Source of the DNA: a virus
Strand: one strand, 5' to 3'
Length of the DNA: 54,521 bases
IMG/VR virus record: IMGVR_UViG_3300030202_003460
Location: 1-54,521 of that record
Shown here: positions 1 through 6,523 of the stretch, in pieces
Position numbering within the stretch: the first letter of the stretch is position 1
How the letters are laid out: each line of letters begins with the position of its first letter
Notes under the pieces: generated by a model
Told to the model about the DNA's origin: nothing
Database searches by the model: none
Seen by the model: the letters and a program-made list of their open reading frames with translations, nothing else
Program-made: the position numbers and the translations under genes

Positions 1-2
1 TG

Positions 3-89
3 AGAAAAGCGTGGAAAGCGTGGAATGCCAAATGTCACCCAGAAGACCGAATTGATTGGGAAGACTATTATGACGAGCACAAAAAATAA
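3..89 (+). CDS. C-terminal end of an unidentified protein (partial)
   Basis: The last 28 codons of a gene that begins left of the window are open up to a TAA. The tail is rich in W, H, D and E and ends in DEHKK. No family can be assigned from so short a piece. It is followed by a class A promoter for the next gene, so it probably closes an upstream transcription unit. Confidence 0.55.
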   Translation, partial: RKAWKAWNAKCHPEDRIDWEDYYDEHKK

Positions 90-112
90 TTTAAAAAAAC
101 TTTGGAAAAAGG

Positions 113-141
113 TTGACTCGCATTGATTTTTTTCTTATATT
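113..141 (+). promoter_or_regulatory. Early promoter, class A
   Basis: TTGACT and TATATT are separated by exactly 17 nt, preceded by GGAAAAAGG. An A-rich leader ending AGAGAT leads straight to the ATG at 165. Confidence 0.75.
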
Positions 142-164
142 TAAATAAATTAAAAAAAAGAGAT

Positions 165-464
165 ATGGGACTAGCAAATGGTAGAAAAAGTGAAAGTGGT
201 GATGTTAAATTACATTATAGTGATTTAGAAATTTGTCAAATTTATGCTGAGGCACTAGAACATGAAACTGGTATGCCGATTGAGAAATTGGAACGTGTTT
301 TTGATTATGACAATTATATAATAACATATGACAGCGCTGAGGATAAAATGATAATTAAAATTTGTGGAGTGTATGTGCAATTCGAAATGCAGGATCAGGA
401 TGTGTATGTTGTTAATTATGGCAATGGCTCTGGCTGGCAATTATGTTATTCTTTTGCAATATAA
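165..464 (+). CDS. Hypothetical early protein, acidic, 99 aa
   Basis: Not recognised. I start it at the ATG at 165 rather than at an in-frame TTG at 123, because the upstream codons lie inside the class A promoter and the AGAGAT-ATG leader seen before other early genes falls exactly here. The protein is soluble and acidic, with an alternating beta-type C-terminal half (MIIKICGVYVQFEM). It is the only gene between this promoter and the next, so it is probably monocistronic. Confidence 0.7.
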   Translation: MGLANGRKSESGDVKLHYSDLEICQIYAEALEHETGMPIEKLERVFDYDNYIITYDSAEDKMIIKICGVYVQFEMQDQDVYVVNYGNGSGWQLCYSFAI

Positions 465-501
465 TTGTGAATAACTTTTTTAAACAAAGTTAGCAAAAGA
501 C

Positions 502-530
502 TAGGATCCGAACAAAAAAATGCTTATATT
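502..530 (+). promoter_or_regulatory. Early promoter, class B
   Basis: TAGGAT(CC) occupies the -35 position and lies 17 nt from TATATT, which continues into TTAAGTATAA. The spacing is identical to class A but the upstream box differs. It leads to the gene at 557. Confidence 0.7.
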
Positions 531-556
531 TAAGTATAATTTAAAATTTAAGAGAT

Positions 557-835
557 ATGAATAAAATTGAAATAATAGATGGACATGATGGCTTTGAAAG
601 AGAAGTTACAGGAACTTATGATTTGGATGGTAATAATGTATATGAGTGGGAGCTATATACATATGATGGCATGACAAGTATATGTTTTATAGATTGTGAG
701 GTTAGAATTAATTTGGAGGAGGCAGATGTTGAACAACTCGGATTGACAGAAGATGAAGGCGAAGAAATATTTGATGAAATATTAGACTTTGTTAATGACA
801 ATGGTTATGACTTTATAGGAGAGGAGTTTGAGTAA
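557..835 (+). CDS. Hypothetical highly acidic protein, 92 aa
   Basis: Not recognised. The protein is dominated by D and E, especially at the C-terminus (EDEGEEIFDEILDFVNDNG), with no hydrophobic segment. Such acidic phage proteins are sometimes DNA mimics or inhibitors, but nothing specific is visible here. The start follows the AGAGAT leader. The stop overlaps the start of the next gene (TAATG), so translation is probably coupled. Confidence 0.7.
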   Translation: MNKIEIIDGHDGFEREVTGTYDLDGNNVYEWELYTYDGMTSICFIDCEVRINLEEADVEQLGLTEDEGEEIFDEILDFVNDNGYDFIGEEFE

Positions 836-957
836 TGGATATATTAGAAAAAGTAATTGAGGTAACATATGCAGAAATTATAACACAAAGTTTATTGTGT
901 GTAACAGTAGGATTGTTATTAGCAATGGTAATTGAAGAATTTAAAAATAAAAAATAG
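835..957 (+). CDS. Small single-span membrane protein, 40 aa
   Basis: A 40-codon frame starts in the TAATG overlap with the preceding stop. It has one hydrophobic stretch (LLCVTVGLLLAMVI, about residues 20-33) flanked by a short acidic N-terminus and a KNKK tail, which suggests a single membrane span with a cytoplasmic basic end. Function unknown. Confidence 0.55.
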   Translation: MDILEKVIEVTYAEIITQSLLCVTVGLLLAMVIEEFKNKK

Positions 958-961
958 AGAT

Positions 962-1240
962 ATGAAAGTATTACATAAAGATTTGGATAAAGTAATTGAA
1001 GTGTGGAGTATTCAGCTCACCGACCTTAACGATATTGTATATAAAAGTAGAGGTAAAGTAGTAGTCACAAATACCAGCTGGTATGAAGTGCATGTAGAAA
1101 TCAACCACTATACGCCATATGGTGTTCCAGGAGTTTTTGATGGAGAAAGAAGAATAACCGATATATTTCCAGAATATGGAGAGGTTACAGATGCTATCCA
1201 GATAAGATTAGAAGACGAAGTACAAAAAATAGAATGTTAA
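962..1240 (+). CDS. Hypothetical protein, 92 aa
   Basis: Not recognised. The ATG at 962 has the standard AGAGAT leader. An in-frame TTG at 932 would overlap the preceding gene and is less likely. The protein is mixed alpha/beta with a WYEVHVEINHY strand and no membrane segment. It is the third gene of the class B transcript that begins before 557. Confidence 0.65.
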   Translation: MKVLHKDLDKVIEVWSIQLTDLNDIVYKSRGKVVVTNTSWYEVHVEINHYTPYGVPGVFDGERRITDIFPEYGEVTDAIQIRLEDEVQKIEC

Positions 1241-1268
1241 AAAAGTTTAAAAAAAGATTGGGAAAAGG

Positions 1269-1297
1269 TTGACACGCATTGATTTTTTCCTTATATT
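1269..1297 (+). promoter_or_regulatory. Early promoter, class A
   Basis: TTGACA is followed 17 nt later by TATATT, with GGGAAAAGG upstream. It drives the small basic gene at 1321 and the overlapping sigma gene. Confidence 0.8.
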
Positions 1298-1320
1298 TAA
1301 GTATAATTAAAAAAAAGGAT

Positions 1321-1509
1321 ATGGCAAAAGTAAGAAAAGGTTATGATGCGCAAGATAGAATTATTGCGAGATTTAGGAGAGATGCAAAGGCATCGACAAA
1401 TAATAGTGCGGTAGCAAAGGCTATGCGTAATAAGAAAAGTTTAAAAAAGCAAAAAGACGAAGACGTAGTATTTAGTCCTTTAGCATTAATACAGTTACAA
1501 AATGGGTAA
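1321..1509 (+). CDS. Small basic protein upstream of the sigma gene, 62 aa
   Basis: Not recognised. It is rich in K and R (RFRRDAKA, KSLKKQKDED), so it may bind nucleic acid or RNA polymerase. The ATG at 1321 is preceded by AAGGAT. An earlier in-frame codon lies inside the promoter and is rejected. Its last codons overlap the start of the sigma factor gene, so the two are translated together. That pairing could point to an accessory transcription factor, but this is only inference from position. Confidence 0.65.
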   Translation: MAKVRKGYDAQDRIIARFRRDAKASTNNSAVAKAMRNKKSLKKQKDEDVVFSPLALIQLQNG

Positions 1510-2245
1510 GATATATGTAAGCACTGGCGCGGTAATGACGGATACATTAAGCGTTAAAAAATATATGGGAGAAATTAAGAAGGCTCCTTTATTAGATAGA
1601 GATACAGAGACAGCATTAGCAAGGAGAGCATTAGCCGGAGATAGGTATGCCGTTAATAAGTTAGTGGAGTCAAATTTGAGGTTTGCAGTTCAGGTAGCTA
1701 AGCAATATCAGGGAATGGGTGTTGAGTTAGAAGACTTAATAGGCTTTGCAAACTTAGGATTATTTGAAGCAGCAAAACGATTTAATCCAGATAGAGGTGT
1801 AAAGTTTATTAGCTTTGCAGTATGGTATGTGAGAGCTGAATTACAAAAGTGTTTAAATGATTATAGCAGAGTGGTAAGGATCCCTTCACATAAAACGATG
1901 ACAGAAGGTAAAGAGTTCTCAACTCTTAGTACTAGCAAAAAAGTAGGCGAAGACGATGAGAGTGAAACATATGCAGATAGATATCTGGCAGGAGAGCAGG
2001 CAAAGGCATCTCATGAAATTGTTGATATGAAGAAAATGCTAAGCGTAGCATTGGATACTCTAAAACCTAAGCAAAGAGACGCAGTTAAAATGTTTTATGG
2101 CATTGATAGAGAATATGCAATGCATATGGAGCATATAGCTGAGGAGTTAAATGTTACAGGTGAGAGAGCTAGACAATTAATTAGACAAGGAGAAAAAGCT
2201 TTGCAAAATGTAAAAGGCATAGAAAAGCTATTACAATTCATGTAA
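1502..2245 (+). CDS. RNA polymerase sigma-70-family factor, primary-type, lacking region 3
   Basis: Predicted to bind host core RNA polymerase and redirect it to phage promoters. Region 1.2 is at about residues 19-47 (SVKKYMGEI). Region 2 is at about 54-122, with LEDLIGFANLGLFEAAKRF followed by the -10-reading helix region around FISFAVWYVRAEL. Region 4 is at about 178-235 (LKPKQRDAVKMFYGI ... NVTGERARQLIRQGEKAL, a helix-turn-helix). Region 1.1 is absent, as in Bacteroidota RpoD. The roughly 60-90 residues of region 3 usual in primary sigmas are replaced by a short S/T/E-rich linker (about 130-165), although the ETYADRYL motif just before region 4 remains. It is not gp55-like. That role fits the gene at 25578 better. 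Confidence 0.9.
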   Translation: MGKIYVSTGAVMTDTLSVKKYMGEIKKAPLLDRDTETALARRALAGDRYAVNKLVESNLRFAVQVAKQYQGMGVELEDLIGFANLGLFEAAKRFNPDRGVKFISFAVWYVRAELQKCLNDYSRVVRIPSHKTMTEGKEFSTLSTSKKVGEDDESETYADRYLAGEQAKASHEIVDMKKMLSVALDTLKPKQRDAVKMFYGIDREYAMHMEHIAEELNVTGERARQLIRQGEKALQNVKGIEKLLQFM

Positions 2246-2274
2246 AAAAAGATTAAACAAAGTTCCTAAAATAC

Positions 2275-2303
2275 TAGGATCCTACAATAATATACCTTAT
2301 ATT
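2275..2303 (+). promoter_or_regulatory. Early promoter, class B
   Basis: TAGGAT(CC), 17-nt spacer, TATATT then TTAAGTATAA. It lies 30 nt downstream of the sigma stop and leads to the gene at 2328. Confidence 0.75.
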
Positions 2304-2327
2304 TAAGTATAATTAAAAATAAGAGAT

Positions 2328-2492
2328 ATGTTAGACACTAAAAAATACCCAACCGATTTCCAGCTAATATGTTGGGCTACTTATTATAATGTATATAAAT
2401 TCATTATTAATAACGGAGAATTATTAGCATTAGACACATATCCAGCGCCTATAGTAAAGTACTTTAGTAATTGGATTAAAAAAAATAATTAA
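2328..2492 (+). CDS. Small hypothetical protein, 54 aa
   Basis: Not recognised. The start follows the AGAGAT leader of a class B promoter. It is compact and aromatic (FQLICWATYYNVYKF), ends KKNN, and shows no clear membrane span. The next gene starts 3 nt after its stop. Confidence 0.55.
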   Translation: MLDTKKYPTDFQLICWATYYNVYKFIINNGELLALDTYPAPIVKYFSNWIKKNN

Positions 2493-2495
2493 GAT

Positions 2496-2624
2496 ATGAA
2501 GCCAGGAACATTAACAAATTTCTTTCAGAAAACAGGAACATATGTACATATGACTCCAAGCCAGCAAAACATTGCAGAGAAAAATACAAAACCTAAGAAG
2601 CCGAGCACCAAGAAAAAAGATTAA
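2496..2624 (+). CDS. Small basic hypothetical protein, 42 aa
   Basis: Not recognised. The N-terminal half is ordinary and the tail is lysine/proline-rich (NTKPKKPSTKKKD), which suggests nucleic-acid contact or disorder. The leader AAGAT-ATG and its position right behind the 54-aa gene support it as the second gene of that transcript. Confidence 0.5.
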   Translation: MKPGTLTNFFQKTGTYVHMTPSQQNIAEKNTKPKKPSTKKKD

Positions 2625-2642
2625 ACTTTTCTTGGAAAAAGG

Positions 2643-2671
2643 TTGACTCGCATTAATATTTTCCATATATT
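2643..2671 (+). promoter_or_regulatory. Early promoter, class A
   Basis: TTGACT, 17-nt spacer, TATATT-TAAG, with CTTGGAAAAAGG upstream. It drives the membrane protein at 2698. Confidence 0.75.
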
Positions 2672-2697
2672 TAAGTATAATTTAAAATTTAAGAGAT

Positions 2698-2922
2698 ATG
2701 AAAAAAGGAGTAAGTTTAAACGTAGTAGTATTCATAGTATTCCTGATACTAAAATTAGTAGGAGTGATAACATGGAGTTGGGTTTGGGTAACGAGTCCAA
2801 TTTGGATAGGAGTAATATTAGGGATATTGGTTTTGATAGCAATAGAAGTATTGAAAGCGTATTTAGAAAAAAAATCTGATAAGCATTTTGAAGAGTATAG
2901 AAAAAATAAATTTAATAAATAA
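2698..2922 (+). CDS. Two-span membrane protein, Fragile-X-F-type phage family
   Basis: A 74-aa protein with hydrophobic spans at about residues 8-26 and 35-52, a WSWVWVTSP loop between them, and a charged C-terminal tail (KSDKHFEEYRKNK). The pattern KLxGVIxWSWxWVxSPxWI is the hallmark of small phage proteins annotated as 'transmembrane Fragile-X-F protein'. The function of that family is unknown. The class A promoter and AGAGAT leader fix the start. Confidence 0.75.
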   Translation: MKKGVSLNVVVFIVFLILKLVGVITWSWVWVTSPIWIGVILGILVLIAIEVLKAYLEKKSDKHFEEYRKNKFNK

Positions 2923-2927
2923 GAGAT

Positions 2928-3173
2928 ATGAATAACGTAGATAGAAGTGCAAAAATAGGAAGATTGATAAGACACCTAGAAGGTGTAAGACAAGGAGAGC
3001 TTGATATGGCTGATAGGTTAATTAAAAAGCATCCTAGACTGTTAAAAGGATTAGGCGATGATATCACCCAAGCAGATTACCAGAACGCAAAAGCAGTAGC
3101 ACACCACCTAGGATATGGATCGGCTATTGACAAAGCAATTACCGAAATAAATAAAATATTCAGCGAAGATTAA
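2928..3173 (+). CDS. Hypothetical helical protein, 81 aa
   Basis: Not recognised. It is predicted all-helical and amphipathic, with repeated basic clusters in the N-terminal half (KIGRLIRHL, RLIKKHPRLLKGL). The AAGAGAT leader lies 5 nt after the preceding stop, so it is co-transcribed with the two-span membrane protein. Confidence 0.65.
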   Translation: MNNVDRSAKIGRLIRHLEGVRQGELDMADRLIKKHPRLLKGLGDDITQADYQNAKAVAHHLGYGSAIDKAITEINKIFSED

Positions 3174-3198
3174 AGTTTAAACTTTTCTGGTAAAAGAT

Positions 3199-3227
3199 TA
3201 GGATCCTATCAGAATTTACCTTATATT
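3199..3227 (+). promoter_or_regulatory. Early promoter, class B
   Basis: TAGGAT(CC), 17-nt spacer, TATATT-TAAGTATAA, with AAACTTTTCTGG upstream. It leads to the AAA+ ATPase. Confidence 0.8.
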
Positions 3228-3250
3228 TAAGTATAATTAAAAAAAGAGAT

Positions 3251-4186
3251 ATGAATAACATTTATGAGCCGGCCAGGGTAGATGGCAAATTAGTAGCAAA
3301 GAATGTGGCTACAGGAAGTATTGCTCCAGAGAGCTTAATTAGATACATCCAAATTAGAAACGCTGAAAAGAACAATGAGGTATTGATAGTAGGCGAGAGT
3401 GGTAGAGTTAGCAGAATTAAGAATTCTCAACCTAAAAGTAATGAGCCACAAAAGCTTAGCTTTATGACGGTAGTTGAGAAGCGTGATCCAAAAGTGATGT
3501 TTGACAATTTAGAGAAGCTTACTAAAATGGTAGGTAGAGGAATTCAACCTTCCCTTGTCATTACAGGAGGCGCAGGATTAGGTAAGACTTATTTGGTTAA
3601 GAAGACATTAACTGATATGGGCTTAGAGGAGGCAAAGCAATTTGTGCACTTTAAAGGTAGAGCGACTGCAGCGGGATTGTTTGTAACTATTTATGAGAAT
3701 AGTGATAAGATAATTGTGTTGGATGATTGTGATAGTGTTTTTAAGGATGTGGATGCAGTTAATTTATTAAAGGCAGCGCTTGATAGTTATGACACTAGAA
3801 AGCTTAGCTATATAAGTACAAAGCCGCTTAAGGACACATATGGCGATCCAGTCCCTAGACACTTTGAGTTTACAGGTAAGATTATATTCATCTCTAATAT
3901 ATCTCAAAGCAAATTAGATGGAGCAATTAAGTCCAGAAGTTTTGTGGCAGACATTAGTATGAACACAAAGCAAATGTTTAAAAGGATTGAAGACTTGCAA
4001 GATGATATTGAAACAAAGATCCCTAAGGAAGTCAAAGCAAAGGCGTTGAGAATTATGAAAAGCTTGGAAGCTAAATATGATGGCGTTGAGATTAATTTGA
4101 GATCCTTTATAAAGGCATGTAGAATATGTGCTATGGGATTTGAAGAATGTGAAAGTATGGTAGCAGAGCAAATTGTGAAAGCATAG
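3251..4186 (+). CDS. AAA+ family P-loop ATPase
   Basis: A 311-aa protein with Walker A GGAGLGKT at about residues 105-112 and Walker B IIVLDDCDS at about 154-162. A sensor-1-like FISNIS follows at about 214-219, and an Arg-containing motif (KSRSF) near 228. A C-terminal helical lid is present. The roughly 90 residues before the ATPase core are of no known family. Single-domain AAA+ proteins of this kind occur in several T4-like phages, but I cannot assign a substrate (remodelling, DNA transaction or takeover role). It is monocistronic between a class B promoter and a terminator at 4197, so its dose is controlled separately from its neighbours. Confidence 0.85.
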   Translation: MNNIYEPARVDGKLVAKNVATGSIAPESLIRYIQIRNAEKNNEVLIVGESGRVSRIKNSQPKSNEPQKLSFMTVVEKRDPKVMFDNLEKLTKMVGRGIQPSLVITGGAGLGKTYLVKKTLTDMGLEEAKQFVHFKGRATAAGLFVTIYENSDKIIVLDDCDSVFKDVDAVNLLKAALDSYDTRKLSYISTKPLKDTYGDPVPRHFEFTGKIIFISNISQSKLDGAIKSRSFVADISMNTKQMFKRIEDLQDDIETKIPKEVKAKALRIMKSLEAKYDGVEINLRSFIKACRICAMGFEECESMVAEQIVKA

Positions 4187-4196
4187 CATATCTCAA

Positions 4197-4232
4197 AGGT
4201 TAGGGGAAACAAAAGTACCCTAATCTTTTTTT
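4197..4232 (+). terminator. Rho-independent terminator after the AAA+ gene
   Basis: A 9-bp stem AGGTTAGGG / CCCTAATCT with one G-U pair and a 12-nt loop is followed by seven T. It ends the AAA+ ATPase transcript 11 nt past the stop codon. Confidence 0.8.
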
Positions 4233-4252
4233 AAACTTTTCTTGTAAAAAAT

Positions 4253-4281
4253 TAGGATCCTACAAAAATTTGCCTTATATT
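4253..4281 (+). promoter_or_regulatory. Orphan class B promoter
   Basis: TAGGAT(CC) and TATATT sit at the exact 17-nt spacing, but the usual TTAAG extension is replaced by AGTG and no gene starts within the next 110 nt. The segment 4285-4335 is non-coding and runs into a class A promoter. It may make a short RNA, add a second start for the gene at 4394, or be decaying. Confidence 0.55.
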
Positions 4282-4339
4282 AGTGTTACAATTTGTTTTT
4301 CTGTGGTAAATATTTGCTGAAACTTTTCTTGGAAAAAGG

Positions 4340-4368
4340 TTGACACGCATGGTTTTTTTCCTTATATT
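4340..4368 (+). promoter_or_regulatory. Early promoter, class A
   Basis: TTGACA, 17-nt spacer, TATATT-TATATAAATA, with CTTTTCTTGGAAAAAGG upstream. It drives the gene at 4394. Confidence 0.75.
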
Positions 4369-4393
4369 TATATAAATAAAAAAATTAAAAGAT

Positions 4394-4816
4394 ATGAAAA
4401 AAATTAAAGAAATGTATGGAGTAGCAATTGTTAAGCCTTGGAGCAAGGAAATGTATGATCACAATGATAAGGTTGCTGAAGAGATTAAGGCTACTATATT
4501 CAGCAAATGGCTATTAGCATATAGTGATGCAGAGCTTGAGTATGATGCAGTAGAGCTCGAATTTAGAATGACTAGTCCAGATGAAGATTTTACCCCAGAA
4601 GGATTTGAATTTAGAGAATGGGAATATTGTGCATCGGATGAAATGATAGATATTCAAAAAGCAATTACATGTTATGGATTTGGATCTGGATATACAATTA
4701 GTGATATCGAAGAGAAGATTAAAAATGAGTTAGAGCATGCTCCTTATTATAGATTAAAGGAAATGGCTGAAGACTTAGAGATAGAATTGAAAGAAGAATT
4801 GATAGGATTAAGTTAA
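4394..4816 (+). CDS. Hypothetical acidic protein, 140 aa
   Basis: Not recognised. It is a soluble, strongly acidic protein after a basic N-terminus (MKKIKEMYG). The middle is aromatic and acidic (TPEGFEFREWEYCASDEM) and the C-terminus is helical and Glu-rich. It has its own class A promoter and is followed at once by another, so it is monocistronic. Confidence 0.7.
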   Translation: MKKIKEMYGVAIVKPWSKEMYDHNDKVAEEIKATIFSKWLLAYSDAELEYDAVELEFRMTSPDEDFTPEGFEFREWEYCASDEMIDIQKAITCYGFGSGYTISDIEEKIKNELEHAPYYRLKEMAEDLEIELKEELIGLS

Positions 4817-4835
4817 AAAAAAGATTGGGAAAAGG

Positions 4836-4864
4836 TTGACTCGCGTCGATCTTTTCCTTATATT
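4836..4864 (+). promoter_or_regulatory. Early promoter, class A
   Basis: TTGACT, 17-nt spacer, TATATT-TAAG, with GGGAAAAGG upstream. The spacer start is GCGTC instead of GCATT. It drives the operon 4889-5549. Confidence 0.8.
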
Positions 4865-4888
4865 TAAGTAAATTAAAAAATAAGAGAT

Positions 4889-5056
4889 ATGAATAATGAT
4901 AAAGAATTAATAGGGCAGGAGTTAGTTAACTTCTTAATGATTCGTTTTAATATGACTGAAGACGAAGCGCTGCAAAGCTTAGCTGAGAACATTGGCAATA
5001 AAAAATTAGAGATTGGGAAAGACTCAATTCCATTTCCATTCATTTTTAATAATTAA
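4889..5056 (+). CDS. Small hypothetical protein, 55 aa
   Basis: Not recognised. It has the AGAGAT-ATG leader of a class A promoter. It is helical and acidic (NMTEDEALQSLAENIGN), ending PFPFIFNN. First gene of a three-gene operon, with the next start 3 nt past its stop. Confidence 0.6.
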   Translation: MNNDKELIGQELVNFLMIRFNMTEDEALQSLAENIGNKKLEIGKDSIPFPFIFNN

Positions 5057-5059
5057 GAT

Positions 5060-5212
5060 ATGTTGTTAGGATCAATATTAGTAAGCTTTGTGTTAGCATT
5101 AGTATTAACATTAGTGTTATGTAATAGATTAATGAATCGCAAAGACATGGCACGGAAAGAAGAATTAAAAAACTTATTAAACGAATATAAAAAATATAAG
5201 AGATATGAATAA
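5060..5212 (+). CDS. Small single-span membrane protein, 50 aa
   Basis: A signal-anchor-like N-terminus (LLGSILVSFVLALVLTLVL, about residues 2-20) is followed by a charged helix (NRKDMARKEELKNLLNEYKK). The leader is AAGAT-ATG. Its last codons run through the AGAGAT leader of the next gene and overlap that gene's start by 8 nt, so translation is coupled. Function unknown; its size suits an inner-membrane takeover protein. Confidence 0.6.
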   Translation: MLLGSILVSFVLALVLTLVLCNRLMNRKDMARKEELKNLLNEYKKYKRYE

Positions 5213-5549
5213 GACAAAAGAAAATTTAGAAGCAGGTATGTACTTCAGCTTTAAGAAACATAGATTATATAGCTATACGAATGACGTATATAAAGTAGAG
5301 ACTAATAAGAATGGTTATATGACATTACATAGATATCATATACATACCGAGACAGGAGAGTATATATTCACAGACTTAGTAACGGTAAGACGTATAGGAG
5401 AGAATAGCTTAGACTATTATAAATTTGATATGTTCGGTAAGAAGACTAGAGGTAGAATACATTATGTGAACATAGACTCATTCTTCTATGCTATGAAAGG
5501 TAAGGATGGTAAAGAGTATACTAAGATAGAGAAAGCGTTAGCAGTATAG
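5205..5549 (+). CDS. Hypothetical basic protein, 114 aa
   Basis: Not recognised. It is rich in Y, K and short alternating strands (YFSFKKHRLYSYTNDVYKVE), which looks like an all-beta small domain. Last gene of the early block. Downstream there is no gene for 326 nt. Confidence 0.7.
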   Translation: MNKTKENLEAGMYFSFKKHRLYSYTNDVYKVETNKNGYMTLHRYHIHTETGEYIFTDLVTVRRIGENSLDYYKFDMFGKKTRGRIHYVNIDSFFYAMKGKDGKEYTKIEKALAV

Positions 5550-5610
5550 TATTATATATATAACAAGACGCCTGGACTATATTATATATAAGTCATAAGC
5601 AAGGGCAGGG

Positions 5611-5638
5611 ATAGACTTCGGGGAGACTCGGAGTCTAT
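5611..5638 (+). other. Strong hairpin (possible terminator or RNA structure)
   Basis: Arms ATAGACTTCGG and TCGGAGTCTAT pair over 11 bp with two G-U pairs and a 6-nt loop. No T-run follows, so it is not a textbook intrinsic terminator. It sits just before the G-rich island. Confidence 0.6.
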
Positions 5639-5650
5639 TCTACGTTCTAA

Positions 5651-5754
5651 GGGTATAGGGGAGGGGTTGGGGTCATTGGGGTAGAACAAGGGGGAGGGTG
5701 GGGCTAATAGGGGGGTAAAAGGGGGGGTAGGGGAGGGTTTCATTAACGCCCCCC
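5651..5754 (+). other. G-tract island in a non-coding gap, G-quadruplex-prone
   Basis: The 326-nt gap 5550-5875 holds no convincing gene. Between 5651 and 5737 the plus strand carries at least eleven runs of 3-7 G separated by 1-9 nt. A run of six C follows at 5749-5754. This stands out sharply from the AT-rich surroundings. The rest of the gap (5755-5862) shows nothing definable. A 73-codon minus-strand frame across the island is proline-rich only because of the G-runs, and I reject it as a gene. Confidence 0.75.
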
Positions 5755-5862
5755 TCATCTTGGTGCGGGAGGTACAGGTTATATCAATTTTTATTGTGAG
5801 CATAGATTTTTTGCTATATAGGTGCTCTTTATTGAATATATGGGCATATATACTTCTAGTAC

Positions 5863-5875
5863 ATATTTATATTAA
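5863..5875 (+). promoter_or_regulatory. Late-promoter motif abutting a start codon
   Basis: ATATTTATATTAA is immediately followed by the ATG at 5876. It matches the motif before most structural operons. If it is a promoter, the transcript would be nearly leaderless. Confidence 0.5.
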
Positions 5876-6523
5876 ATGATTAGACTAAAACATATATTGC
5901 ATGAAGATGAGTCGAAAGCTCGACTCAATTCAAATTTGAGTAAATGGATGGACCTAAATGGATTTGATCGCGCTTATGGAATCGAGGAAATGATCCGAGA
6001 CTTAAAAGCTAATTCCAAGAACCCCGATCTTTTTGATAATATCGATATTCCCAAGTATATTAAAATAGAAAAGTCTCTTCGAAGAAACGTCGCCGTGGAA
6101 TTTGCAAAGCGTATTACACCTACTAGTAGTAAAGACCATATGGTGAAATCATATATGGAAGCTGTCTCCAAGACATACTCACTTGACACTTTAAAGACTG
6201 TACTTGTATATGACATTAAAACCTTATTAAATGACCTTTCTCGAGCAGACAAATTGTTAGCTAAAGCTGCTTGGACATTCACGTCTAAACAAAAAATCGT
6301 TAACGATATTAAACAGACAATTGCAAATAATATATTTTCAGGATATTTAGCATTAATTAATCAGGTTATCACTCCCGCTTTAAAAGATATAGGCATTAAA
6401 AATGGAGCATGGAGCGAAATTGATGATGAACTATATCATTCCATTCTTCATCCTAATACCCAATCATATGATATAAAATACATTACATCGAGAATATATG
6501 CTATATTAGACGCGTTATTATGA
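5876..6523 (+). CDS. Unknown protein with N-terminal capsid-targeting-like tag, 215 aa
   Basis: It begins MIRLKHILHE, a variant of the tag shared by about ten proteins here, ending in an L-x-E site after residue 10. The body is helical, with no known domain, no membrane span and no catalytic motif I can name. The gene opens the late region. It overlaps the next gene by 4 nt (ATGA). By analogy with T4 internal proteins it may be packaged in the prohead and trimmed after HE; this is inference. Confidence 0.75.
   Translation: MIRLKHILHEDESKARLNSNLSKWMDLNGFDRAYGIEEMIRDLKANSKNPDLFDNIDIPKYIKIEKSLRRNVAVEFAKRITPTSSKDHMVKSYMEAVSKTYSLDTLKTVLVYDIKTLLNDLSRADKLLAKAAWTFTSKQKIVNDIKQTIANNIFSGYLALINQVITPALKDIGIKNGAWSEIDDELYHSILHPNTQSYDIKYITSRIYAILDALL

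Noticed and set aside
123-164. TTG-initiated N-terminal extension of the first complete gene
   Set aside because: These codons are part of the promoter and leader. The conserved AGAGAT-ATG marks the real start. The same holds for extensions at 932 and 1279.
2643-2879. Plus-strand 78-codon frame overlapping the two-span membrane gene
   Set aside because: It starts inside the class A promoter and has unstructured Arg/Ser/Ile-rich content. The overlapping frame has a recognised family pattern and the right leader.
5582-5803. Minus-strand 73-codon proline-rich frame across the G island
   Set aside because: Its composition is a by-product of the G-runs. It has no ribosome site and no promoter, and it ends inside a hairpin.
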